Below, one piece after another: positions 1 to 11,800 of a stretch of DNA of 64,000 bases. The stretch's first letter is position 1. Each line of letters begins with the position of its first letter. The stretch is from Siderastrea siderea. Taxonomy: Eukaryota > Cnidaria > Anthozoa > Scleractinia > Rhizangiidae. The notes under the pieces were generated by a model, which did no database searches, had not been told where the DNA came from, and saw nothing but the letters and a program-made list of their open reading frames with translations. The position numbers were made by a program, and so were the translations under genes. The stretch lies in NCBI GenBank assembly GCA_964030785.1, contig OZ034969.1, positions 72,343,562 through 72,407,561 on the forward strand. The letters are read 5' to 3'.

Positions 1-56
1 ACAAAAACATGCATTGTCGATTGTTCATCAATTTCTAACATCAATCAATTACCGTA

Positions 57-282
57 AACACCAGTGTATAAGCCCATCTTTTTACCTTTAAAACTTTGCT
101 CAAAATTGGGGGTGCGGCTTATCTGCGAGAACATCTGGGAAAAAAAGGACTTCACTTCACCCAATATGTTCATTAAATGAAATGACTCAGCTATGAATTT
201 TGGACAGAATTTTTTTTCCAAATCTTGAGCTTCTGAACTCGGGATGCGGCTTATCTGTGAGTGTGGCTTATACGCCAGTGTT
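57..282. repeat. Short terminal-inverted-repeat element
   Basis: ACACCAGTGTATAAGCCC on the left is matched in inverse by GTGGCTTATACGCCAGTGTT on the right. The internal GCGGCTTATCTG motif occurs twice. This looks like a MITE. Confidence 0.4.
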
Positions 283-718
283 AATGGCAATTGCTATTGA
301 TTGTTCATCGATTATTGATTTTATTGATTTAACAAGCATCAATAGGACACAACACTGGCTGTGCTGAAATGCGTAATAACATTTACTATTTACAAGGTGC
401 AGTCTACACTGAGTAACACAGCACAGGCACGATTGTCAAAGAGACATTTTGTTGTTATAATATGCTGCAAGTTTTTTAAATGCCCTAAAAAACTTGTACC
501 AGTTCATCTTGCCACAAGAAAATGTTCAAGCAGACATTGTCTGTACAAGACATTGTCTGTACAATATTAATGAAGGTGACAGTTGACCAGCACCACGTAG
601 AAACAACCTAGCATTAGAAATCACTGGTGAAATTTTTTTTTGCATAACAACACTAACTTTGACAGCTTTGTTTATTGTTTGCATCGTGATATTGTCACTT
701 AAACAGTGATGGTGACAC

Positions 719-1150
719 ATGGCTCTCACATACTGGACTTCAGCCGTTTCAAAATGTGCTAATGCGACTGGTCACCATCCGCTTTGGGACAAGGTTAGGT
801 TTATTGACTGCGACCCACATTGGTACACCTGTAGAGTTAAAGAGGCCATCCACATGAGGCTTCATCCCAATGACATCAACAGGGATAACGGAATTGAAAT
901 CCCAGAAGCATACGATCAAACAGCACAACAGCCGATCGGTACTGCAGCCAACTGCACAGGGAAAGTTCAGCATCTAATCAGAACAATGGGGATCAAAATC
1001 CTCCAACCACAACCACAACCAACGAGGACTAAAATCCACCAGTCACAAACAGCAATGGTGCTAAATATAGTGACACATACCCAGTTGACAACATCGCCTG
1101 ATGAAGACCAGCAGAAAGTGGTTAAAACGTCACGATCCACATGGAAGTGA
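719..1150 (+). mobile_element. 5'-truncated Penelope-like element: end of the endonuclease ORF
   Basis: The frame encodes ANATGHHPLWDKVRFIDCDPHW-type sequence and then YTCRVKEAIHMRLHPNDIN and NRDNGIEIPEA. This matches the end of the GIY-YIG endonuclease region of Penelope-like retroelements as I remember the family. The upstream RT is absent, and the C-terminal tail drifts into Gln/Thr-rich sequence. It is not a host gene. Confidence 0.65.
1098..1137 (+). ncRNA. Degenerate hammerhead-like ribozyme core at the end of the Penelope-like fragment
   Basis: CTGATGA is followed by an imperfect stem (ACCA...TGGT) and then AAAAC where GAAAC is expected. Penelope-like elements are known to carry hammerhead motifs in their terminal repeats. 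One core base is changed, so activity is doubtful. Confidence 0.4.
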
Positions 1151-1299
1151 CAATATTGTGAAAAAAATGATAAATAGAGCTGCCATTCTAAACAACAATG
1201 AACAACCACATCTTTCATGACGTTAAATAACTTTGTCTCCAGTGATTCGTTTTTAGTGTTTTTAAAATTACACTCAAAGAATTGAAGCCATATCAATTT

Positions 1300-2570
1300 A
1301 GGAGGGCCAATTTTTCAGAGTTAGGGTACTCTAGTATGCCCTTATCTCCGAAATGAACTCAACAATTTTTTTACATAATATTTCTGACACAAATAACTCG
1401 GATAAATATTGCTATGCTTAACCACACTATTTAGCATTCAAACAAGTTAACTCACTGCATAACATGACGGTAAGTCAAAAAAACATTGCTAGCTGACAGT
1501 TACTGTATGCATGCAAAAAGTTTGCTAAAGTAATAATGCTTCAAACTTTAAATATTCGGTGACCAACCACACCAAATTTTATTACTTCGTTACATATAGT
1601 ATGTCATGTTTTCATGCCTCATGTTCAGGTTTGGAAGCCCACGAAAGAAGCACTAGCTAGGAACAAACCATTAATTTGATTTCAAAGAATGGGTGTTGAA
1701 CTTAATTAGATTTCATCTGAATGTATTTTTAATCTTGAGCATTTTCGATGGCTCCTCTAACAACATATTTTCTTATCAGAAATTAAATATCCAAATATAT
1801 ACAGGAAATGGCCCCAATATGATAACAGTGTTTTTTTTGCTGCGGCTTGGAGAGTGATTTTTTTCAATTTAGTGGCCAGGTCACTAAGCTGGACACTAAA
1901 GGGCAACTGTGCATTCTTTGCAAGATTAAGATCTTCCTAGAATTGCCTTGTTTATTATTTCTCTAAGTTTGTGGCAAATCTCCTTTTTAAGATAAAGTGT
2001 TTGGTATGAGTAGATACTCATCTTTGAATTGGAGACAACTTTAACTTAGGTATAACTTTGCCAGTGCCACCTAAAGCTCATTAAGCTTACTTAAAATATT
2101 TTGAAGTCAAATTGTTTACTGTGCTAAAAATATTAACCAGAAGAAACAAACTTAATTAAATTACTTAACTGAAATTGATACTCGATTTACACCATTTTAA
2201 CCATTTGCAAATATCAACCTTTAAAAACGTTTACGTATTTCGTTCACAATTTCCACTGCAAAGAACTATACAAATCTGCACTGCAATGGTGCAACATAAA
2301 CGACCAAATAAAAGACCAACATAAACGAGATTAAAACAGTTTCAGACAGTACACTAACAATGACAGCATAATCACGACAAACAGATAACAACAACTACTA
2401 CTACCAAATTAAAGAAGGAAAATAGAAATCGTTTTGCTATTAAGGCGTTAGCTTATTTTGCCCTGATAACGTTTATATCCAATTGCAAGAGTTTGAGGAT
2501 AATCTCGTCTCACACTTGACCTCAGCGAGAATGACAGATCTGTCTAAACTTTCACAGCCAAGTTCGACCC
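1300..2570. other. AT-rich intergenic DNA, nothing recognised
   Basis: No ORF, RNA gene or clear repeat boundary was recognised in this stretch on either strand. Confidence 0.5.
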
Positions 2571-2876
2571 TCCAAATTGAAATTTCAGCTGAATATTGTT
2601 AATCAGAATGAAAGAGATAGCAAAGCCTCATTTGTACGGTTTCGAGGGCGCGAGCAGAGCGCCATTTTGCATCGAAACCCTTCACGAACTCAACCAAATC
2701 AGATTCGGTTAAAAGTGCAGCAACGATATTTTCTTGTCGTGAAATTTGCGAAAATAATTAGTTTAAATCTGTTAACGGTATTTAGCCTATCAACCTCAAA
2801 CGTCGAAAGGACGTGAAATAAAACGCCCACATTGCGTGCTAATGCGAAAAACCAACTTTAAAATAAAAACACTCAC

Positions 2877-2985
2877 TCGTTCCTCCGGGCGAAATGCTTC
2901 GTAACGTTTTCCTTCTTGGAAGGGATTCCATTCTGGTGACCTGTTTCCAAGTTCTTCCTTAAAGACTTCCTGCCATGTTGTTGTC
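2877..2985 (-). other. Candidate internal exon of an unidentified minus-strand gene
   Basis: The 109-nt segment has a TTTCTTACTCCTGAG acceptor and a strong GTGAGT donor on the minus strand. Two frames are open. One reads TWQEVFKEELGNRSPEW and then NPFQEGKRYEAFRPEER. The other, reached if ATGCGGAGACGGCACAAACAAG at 3861-3840 is spliced in, reads GRKSLRKNLETGHQNG. I do not recognise either. No other exons of such a gene are visible, so it may be the 5' end of a gene continuing beyond the window start or a chance splice-like segment. Confidence 0.25.
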
Positions 2986-4299
2986 CTCAGGAGTAAGAAA
3001 TTATAGAACAATTAAAAAATTATAACGTACTATTTCAACAGAAACGAACAACTGCGTAAGTTGCTGAATCGTATCAGCTGAGGTTTTCATTATGCGCCAT
3101 TACAAGCTTCCGTTATACAAGGAAAATATACAAACACCAAGTTTATACTTCACCTACTTTATATCCCGTTTGGGAAGCAAGATTCGAAGCAGTTCGGAGA
3201 ATATTCCGAACAGGGCCGAGCTCTCAGACTCCAAAAAGGCATTCTCCAATTCCTGTTGTAAGCAAGACGACCCGTCAACACAATTCAACAGCAGGAATTA
3301 TAAATCAACCGTTCAAGATAACGTAAACTCAAAGTGCAGCAAACAGACAACTTGTAAATTTGAGCGTAGGTTTAATCAACAACTATACACACAAATCTTG
3401 TTCAAAATTCGTACTTAGCGTATAGCTGCAAAGGAAAACGCAATATTAAGAGAGTTGCACAAAGCTAAATGTTCTATTGCTATAAACTATCGTTTTATGC
3501 ACACCTCGGCTGTGAAGCTGACGAAGCCAAACTTCCCCTGGAATACCCGCAGGAACTGGGAAACAAAAACAAATTCCCACATCGAGCGCATTCCATTTGC
3601 CGGCAAAGCACCTAGAAAATTAAAGGAACAAAAGTGCAGCCACTCATTTCAGTGTTTTATCGAAAATCTTCTTCGCAAAGTTCGAGCACTGAAATCTACA
3701 GCGTGTGACAAGTTGAAATTTGAGTTCACGCGATGACAGCACACAATTAGTCACAACCGGACACAATCGCGTGATAAAACATCGAAGCGAAAAACAGTTC
3801 CAGGAAAAGCAAGGCAGATGCAGGAGGACCAAAATTTACCTTGTTTGTGCCGTCTCCGCATCTTTAAAAAGACGCCTCACGTTTGTAAAAAGTCGGAAAT
3901 TTTCATGTTAGTTTGCAGGAACTCGAGGACTTCTCACCTTACTCCGCCTCACTTTCGTCCTTCAAAACAAGAACGTCATGTTTGGCCACGTGATGAATTT
4001 GTCAATCAAGAGAGCGTTGTTATAGTGATCACCCGTGAAGGGGCGTAAGCGCGTGACCTCAGTGTTATTTTGGAAGGTAGAAGAAAAAACATTTAAGAAT
4101 AAATACAGACAATTTCGAAGTTCTAAACGATCCCAGGAGGAAATGCATTTTTTTTACATTGTCTTCACACGTATAAATCAGAAGTTGTCTATTAAAGTAG
4201 ATTTTTGTAAAAGGTTTTACATGATACTAGCAGTGTCAGCGATAAATTTACATAATAAATTTCTCATTTTGTTTTCATTTTATTCCCATTTAATAAATT

Positions 4300-4900
4300 A
4301 AAACAAAGAATTCATTAAAAGAAAAATGAAACGCAATGAGATCGTAACAATCAAGAGAAACCACAACTATGGAATTAATAAAATAAATCAGTGAAGGCAG
4401 TTTTCAATGACCGTGAGAATGAGAATAAACTAAGATGTGGTTTCAGTAATGCTAAAGCATTAGTGTTGCTAGCGCGATCTCCATTTCCCAGGGTTAGTTT
4501 GCCTCAAGCGCTCAGACAGAAATATGGCGCATGAGGAAAAAGGCGAGCGATTCCAGGGTGACGTGGAACTTGTTGGTGACTAGCGACACTGACTTGTGTA
4601 GTCTTCGTAGGGAGCTAATGTTCACAGATACAGCATGTTCACAGCCAAGAGAAACGCCTGTCTGTTAAGTTGTCTATCATTTTCCAAAGAAATCCCGAAA
4701 TTTCGGTTTGGGGGCAAATGAACACACTATTTGAGTTTGTTCCGGGAAGGCGGAGTATATCCACGATGACAACGCAAAGGAAAACGTTATGTGAAAGGAA
4801 ATTCACGGTTATGGCTACCTGTTTCAATCATTTGTCTCCGACTATCCAGGAAGATGAATTGGCAAGGAAGGCATTCCAGTTGACCAAGCTTAAATAATAA
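4300..4900 (+). other. Intergenic stretch with unassigned short ORFs
   Basis: There is an ATGGCG start at 4524 reading MAHEEKGERFQGDVELVGD before a stop, and an open frame at 4670-4897 ending ELARKAFQLTKLK. Neither matches a family I know, and neither has clear splice partners. They may be remnants of a retrocopy. Confidence 0.2.
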
Positions 4901-4944
4901 TGATGATGAAACCCAGCATTTTTTATTATTTATTAATCATCTAC

Positions 4945-5225
4945 AGCGGTACCCCGATGTAACGAAGTGCAAGGGACTGGGAAAATGTGTTCGTTATGAA
5001 GGAGTTTCGTAAAATCAGGGTCCTTTTCCATTTATTTTACTATTACTGGCTTGAAGTTTGTTCTACCGGGTTCTTTGTTATTTTTGGGTGGAAAAGGGAA
5101 ACGGCGGTGTTTACCCAATAAACACAAATAAACAAAAGCGTGATCAGTTTAAAGCTACCAACCGAGACTAAGAGAAAATTTGGCGGTGAAATGTAATACT
5201 CAAACTCCTATTTCCCTTTACAGCG
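4945..5225. mobile_element. Pogo/Tigger-like element remnant
   Basis: It begins ACAGCGGTACCCCGATGTAACGAA, a pogo-like terminal pattern of the same style as the complete MITE at 23420. No matching second end was found. Confidence 0.3.
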
Positions 5226-5660
5226 GAATAATCATTTATTTACCAACAAGGCTACACTCTTAATAGAGTATAACAGACGCGGAAAAGAGAAAGAAAAAAA
5301 ATAACCCCAATAAAATGTGGTTCGAGAAACTTTTCTAGAGCTCCTTTAAATGCAGCTGGCGAGTCGGCTTCAGCTGTATAAGATGGAAGACTATTCCAAG
5401 CCCTTATCTTTCGGTGGTGAGAAAGAGTTCCTAAAGTAGTCATATTTACTAATAGGTAATATAAATCCATGGTTGACATGTAGAGGTGCCATGTGATATA
5501 GGTTGAAGTTTTTCTTTACATGAATGAGCTAGTAGGTTGTTGCGCTGCTTAAAGACCATGCAGCATAATATTCGGTTCATTCTGCTACCCACAGAAAGAT
5601 GACCAGAATACGAGCTACTCGCAGTAAGTAGAACTCCCGTCATTTAGGAAAGTTTTCATA
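5225..5660 (-). mobile_element. 3' end of a CR1/L2-type LINE
   Basis: The minus strand encodes RAWNSLPSYTAEADSP and AAFKGALEKFLE, the usual C-terminus of CR1/L2-like reverse-transcriptase ORFs (WNSLP followed by a SF/AF-K-L-K helix). The rest of the element is missing. It lies just downstream of WDR4 on the same strand. Confidence 0.65.
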
Positions 5661-5708
5661 TATTTGAATTAGGTAGACAGAATTGCCTTCTTTTGGGAAA
5701 GTTTTCGG

Positions 5709-5714
5709 TTTATT
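5709..5714 (-). terminator. Candidate WDR4 polyadenylation signal AATAAA
   Basis: The minus strand reads AATAAA about 110 bases past the WDR4 stop codon (5824-5826). It is the first canonical hexamer downstream. No transcript evidence is available. Confidence 0.4.
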
Positions 5715-5823
5715 CAGAATAGCCGCAGAATTACGTTCTCTTGGGAACTAAAATTCCCTGTATTCGGTTATTTCCCACGCGAAAACAAAACAACGATAAT
5801 ACGTAGACCGGGGAGAATACGCC

Positions 5824-8800
5824 TCAAGTATCTAATCTTGGTCTTTTTGCTTCATTATTGGCCATCAATTCAACAGAAGAGTCTTGCGCTGTTACATGGC
5901 CGTTGTCCGTTTGCTTATTCTTGCCGCTTTTTTTCTTCTCCATCCGGTCCTCTTTCCTCGCCAAGTATTCGCTTATATTATCCACCTCTTTCTTTCTCAG
6001 TATCTCTAGTTTCCGCTCCTGATTCAAACAACCTGTGGGAAAAACGCAGGTGTGGGGTATTATGATTCCTTGGCACAAGTATTTTTGCTGTCCGAAGAAG
6101 TAAGAGATTTATAAAGCCTCGGTTACATGGGTTGAACATTTCCGTTCAACACCGTCCAACATGAGCGCGTTTGGCCGCCCCGTTGAATGACATTGAATGA
6201 TGCTGATTAAACTCTTCTATGGTTCTCAGATGTTGAATTTGTTTGGCCGGCGAGTCAACACAGACATACACTGCACAGATCTGTTTCGGCCCCAAAATGC
6301 CAAATCAGCCCTGAGGCCCCTGGAGCTGATGCGGCCCACTGTAAGGCTATTTCAGCCACAGCTGGTCAAAAGTATCCCATTGGAAACCGAAACAGCCCAT
6401 AGTGGGACCCAATTTGGCTCTTGGTACCAGCCCAGCCCCTGTAAATAGGGCTGTTATGGCCTCTATTAGAGAGCCAAGTTAGCCCAAAAATGATACTGTA
6501 TTTTACTCATCGAAACGGCACAATTCTGGGGGCTAAAACAGAACTTCTAAATTTACAGTGTACTTGTACTCAACGACGTAAGATGATGTTGAACCCGTTT
6601 ACGCGAGGTTGTTTCTAGAAAATTCTGAAATGCTCTTCCTAGAAAATCAGTTCTGGTATCAAAATCAGGAGTCACAACTGAAGGAACGGCAAGCCACTTC
6701 AAAGTACTGAATAAATGTTTTAATTTGTAGATGAATTAATAAAGTCCAACCTAATGCTGTTGAATTAAGAGAAGTTGCTGTTCTGGGGATGTTTCAATAA
6801 GCTTTCATGTTGTTTGAATATTTACCGAGACTCCTTCTAGAAAATCCTGAAAAACTCTTTGTAGAAAAGTCTGGTATGAGAATCAGGAGTCACAACTGGA
6901 GGAACGGCAAACCACTTCGAAGTACTCAATAAATGTTTTAACTTGTTGACGAAATAAAGTAGAACCTAATGCTGCTGGATTAAGAGATGTTGCTGTTCTG
7001 GAGATGTTTCAATAAGCTTCACATTGTTTGCCAATTGTTACCTTGTTTAGGGCCTCTACTGATAACCATTATTTTAACCCTATTAAACTGAAAGAGGAAT
7101 GTCGTCTGTGGCTACGGATGGCCAGCGGTGGGGCATAAAAAATGCCGGTGTCGAGAGATGGTCCTTATATTTAACAATTGTTTTTGTTGTAATTGTAGTC
7201 AGTGTTTTATGAACCTGTATCAGCCACCAGTTTTATAGTGAGTGACTTAAAAGTCATGCGAGTTTTCTTGAATCTGTGAATGTATAAGCAGACTAACAGT
7301 GATAAAAAGTTCAGTTACACTTCGTAGGACAAGTGACCCGCTACCTCACCCAAATTTATATCCCACGGATTTGGACCGGGTGTTCAAAGTTTGCTGTGAC
7401 TGTTCGCATTTAGTGTTCTAGACACCCACGGATTTCAAATGGATTTTCTTCTATCAAAACTACCTACACCTCTTCACCGCAAGATTATTATCGATACCAA
7501 ACAGTGCGTACCTTTCAAAAAACTCCAGTCGCTAACTGATGACAAAACAGGCGAGAAATCAGACGAAAGTTTTACATACTGCAAAAGAAAAACAAAGAAT
7601 GTACCCAAGAGTTAGCAACAATTTTCCACGATAAAAAACAATTCTAATGAATTAACAAATATGAACCGTAAGCAGAGACTAAATGCAGTGGAACCTACTT
7701 TCTGACACCCCAGGCAATAAATCAGGATTTAATTTTGTTTTCATGAAATTTGGTCGGTGGGTGGGAAACGAAACATCTTATTGGGATGCAAAATCTGGGT
7801 TTATCAACTGAGTTGATAAGGTAAATTGGCCGCCGTAAGAGAACTTGAAAGCTGGCGTTTCGAGCGTTAGCCCTTCGTCAGAGCGAATCAAGGAATTGTG
7901 GGTTGCATTTCGTTTATATGGAGAGTGCTGGAGCTACGCTATTTGTAGGAACATGGCAACGTGAAAAACAAGAATAAATCAGTTGAATGAAAACCGTTCA
8001 TTGAAACCGTGGGATGGGCTTAATACGAACAAGGCGGTCCGAATAACAGAGTCACCGTATTTAACGATCGAGGGGGTTGAAGAGCGGTTTTCCTCTGTAC
8101 TTGTCTTCTGATAATTGCAGTAGAACCCACTATCACGATCCACGGTTATCTGGTATCCTCTGGTATCTCGGAGTGAAAATCGCTTCCCTTGTCATCACTC
8201 AGTGATTTACTATTGGCTATCATGAACTCCCGTTATCTTGCACAATTTTTGGTTTCCCTGGTGTGTTCAAGATCTCTATTTCACACACCGTTAAGTTGGG
8301 TCCAGCTCCCCTGGGTTCAAACACCAGGACAGGCTCCTCCTGGTGAGGCTGAACACACCAAAGTCTGCCATCAGGATCAAACACGGCACTCCAGGGGGGG
8401 ACATCTGTCTCTAAGGAGGGGAGGCTGGTCACTTCCTTTTCACTCGTGTGATATAAATTCAGAGTTCTGCACCTGTAATAAAATAGGCATGAAACCACGT
8501 GAACTAAACACTTGCAGCACCCATTTGTACACCTGGGCCCGGTTGTTCAAAGAGCGGATAACTCAATCCACCAGATAAATCACTATCCATTGGATAGTGT
8601 ACTTTGTTTTGTTATCATTTATCTAATGGATAGCAATTTATCCGGTGGATAACATTTCGCACCCTGGGTAAAGACAATCTAGACTCCTATGCAGCAGTTA
8701 TTTGAGTCATCACGCAACACCCCTCGGAAAGCGATGCATGATGGCTCAAATAATGGCTGCATAGGAGACTAAAGAGAAAATGTGGTGTAAGGATTCTTTT

Positions 8801-11800
8801 CCAAAAAGACAATGTGGCGTGATGCAGAGACCATGCCTTGAACTGTCAATGATAGAAAATTACTACAGGAATGTTGTCAGTTGTAACTAACCTTTCTACA
8901 ACAGCACACACCACTAAATGCTTGTGACAGCAAGCCAAGCAGGATACAGCTGGACAATGTAGTAAGTCTTCCTAAAAGGTAAGCAAGCATTTTCTGATTA
9001 GCATTATCAACTGCTGGTGAAATCATGGGTGAAATTTATGAGCACCTCAAAATTAGTCATTCCCACAAATAAATCATCCCAGGCAAATGGTAGCCAATGG
9101 CATTTTTCTCAGGAACATTAAGGACCAATTAGACAAAACAAAAATGGAGCAATGTTTTACTACTTAGTACAAAGCTGCCTGCAAAACAATGTTCAAACTA
9201 AAAAAGAAACCAGATTTTCAAAAGTCATTTTAAAAAGCTTGTAAAGGTATTTACAGTGGGTACAAAGTCTTGTTCATCACCATGGTTTGTGAATTTCAAT
9301 CCACTTTGTTTTATTTTCCATTTTTAGGGTTAAACTGATTGATGACTGAGTCTTGTATATTTATATCACACACTTCACGTTATTGAAAACTATAATTTTA
9401 AACTACAAATACCTTTGGATTTTCTTCCTTGTTATCGACCACTGAGTCATCAATAGCCTTAGAAGTGATTTGCCAGCCAGAGTAAGGATTCCAGAATCTA
9501 ACAAACCCATCCTTATAATTAAGAACAGTTATATCATCAAGTTATGAAAACTTATCAGTAATGAACATTTAACAAATGAGAGAAATGCAGTAAAATATAC
9601 ACTTGGTTGTACATTTAGCCATAAATACAATGGTTACATTGGTCTGTGCACTGGGTTTTCAAGCAAACCTTCCATGGTCTCCTCATTGTGTTATTTCCTT
9701 AGACAAATAAAAAAAAAAAGAATTCTCCACGTCGTCTCTCTATACACTGGTCATGAATGAGTATCCATGAATCATTGCCACAGCTTACACATAACAAAAT
9801 GCGGGGAGGGTGACTGCAAAGGACTAGCATCCTGTCTGGGGGGTGGGGGTGGGGTGGGACAAGTGACAAAAACCAAGTGACAAAATTGAAGTTTGCAGGA
9901 ACCCATAGATGCTGGGTGTTCTTTGCAGCAAACACTGACAACAGACAAGAATGATGATGAATATGTTTATTTTTACCATAAAAACTAAAAGGGAAAGAAC
10001 AACTGCCCAGACACTTAAAATCATTTACCTACCCCTCCCCCAGATATGAGAATTTCTTGACTTTCTCCTGGTAGAAGTGTTAAACAACTGACAAAGCTAT
10101 AAACAAACAAAAGAAGCAATACTTTACAAAATTTCGTATTTTTTTTATATCACTGTGAGAAGCAATGCTGAAATTGTAAGGCCTACTCATAAAGTAATTT
10201 TCACGTGGCAAGATACAGCACATGTACCACCTAATTACCATTGTTCCACTTGCCACATCTTTTCCTTGGGGACTCCAAATGGCATTGCCATAACCAATGC
10301 CACTACAGTACATGTGGCTGGTAGGTTCAGCAGGATGTAACAGGCAGGGTTGCAGGCTAATATGAATTTACCCCATTAAGCCCCAATAGTGATAAGCATC
10401 TATAATCTCTCCTTACAATATCCCTGCTTGATCAAACATACAGGTCACAAGCATAAAGGAAATGATCAACAAACATGAAATGTCTTGATTTTTGGGCAAA
10501 TTCTCTTAACTAGTACCATAAGAAATGTATGGAGAACACTAAGGAGAATTTGCATTTTAATATTGGGGCTTAAAGGGTTAAGAGGAGGGGGGTACAGAAG
10601 GTCCTAGCTTTCTGTTTCCTGGTTTTCACCCATTGTTTGTTGTCTCCCACCTCTGCACGTTATTGATTTCAAAATAGTATGCAATATCATGTAATTTTCC
10701 TTTCTCCTACTTCCTGCTACCTTGAGAATCCCACTTCTTTCATGTTCTTATGTCAATGAGATTGCAATGCTTTGTTTGCTAGAAAGAACTGATTGAGTTT
10801 GAATAGCCTTTTGTGATGAATTGTTTGCTTTTGCATTCATCAACTACTAATTGAAATTTAAAAAGCAAAATAAAAATAGTTCACATTTGCATTGTATGAG
10901 TAGTACTTAACAAATTATATACAGTAACAATAGTGTAGCTACGGTAACACTATTAAAAGTCACATTTACTGCATCCAAATTTCTAGATTCTGTACTATGT
11001 TTATAGTTGAGAAAATCCACTTACTCTAAATTTCCAAGGCAAAATGAATGGATGTTGTATGAGTTCGGGTAGCAGCTTACACGTATCTTCTCATCTCTGT
11101 CAGATGTAATTAAAAACTTATCATCCCTGGTAAGAACCTAATGCATTGAGAATAACATAAGATGCAGATTATTAACTGTGAGTGCTCAGATCTTCACTGT
11201 AATGTACAGTCTGTACACCAAGCTTACATGTAGCTACTGGTTCCGAAGAAGCATTAAATCTACTTTCAATCAAATAGGACAATTTTTTGCCACGTGACCA
11301 CTACTGTTAGCACTGTTCTTACCATGTCTAAAATCATGGAAACATGTCCTAAAAGAAGCTCCTTTTCTTGGTTAGCATCATGAATAGCAAACCTTAAAAA
11401 AACAGCACACGTAAAAAATTCAGCACAATTTGTAACTAGTCATTAAAACGCTTTCAACTGTAATAATTTTGCAGCCACATCAGTGACAACATTGAACAAG
11501 GATCACATTTTCCATGGAGTTGACAGAAGGCCACTTTTTTGTTAATAAAAAAGAATATATGCATGCATCCACTGAAATACTTCAGCCAGCTGAAAAATTG
11601 TCTCTGGCTCTGGGAAACTCCAGTGAGGACGTCTGTATGTGAAGATCTCAAGCTACATCTTTGCTTATAGTGTACTAATTGTCAGTCAAAACAAATGTGT
11701 ACAAGGAGAGTTTGACCAGTTTATCACAATAACTGAATAAGGTGACTAGAACCTTTAATTTGTTTAATTACTCTCCACCACTATTATACTGATCCGCTCC

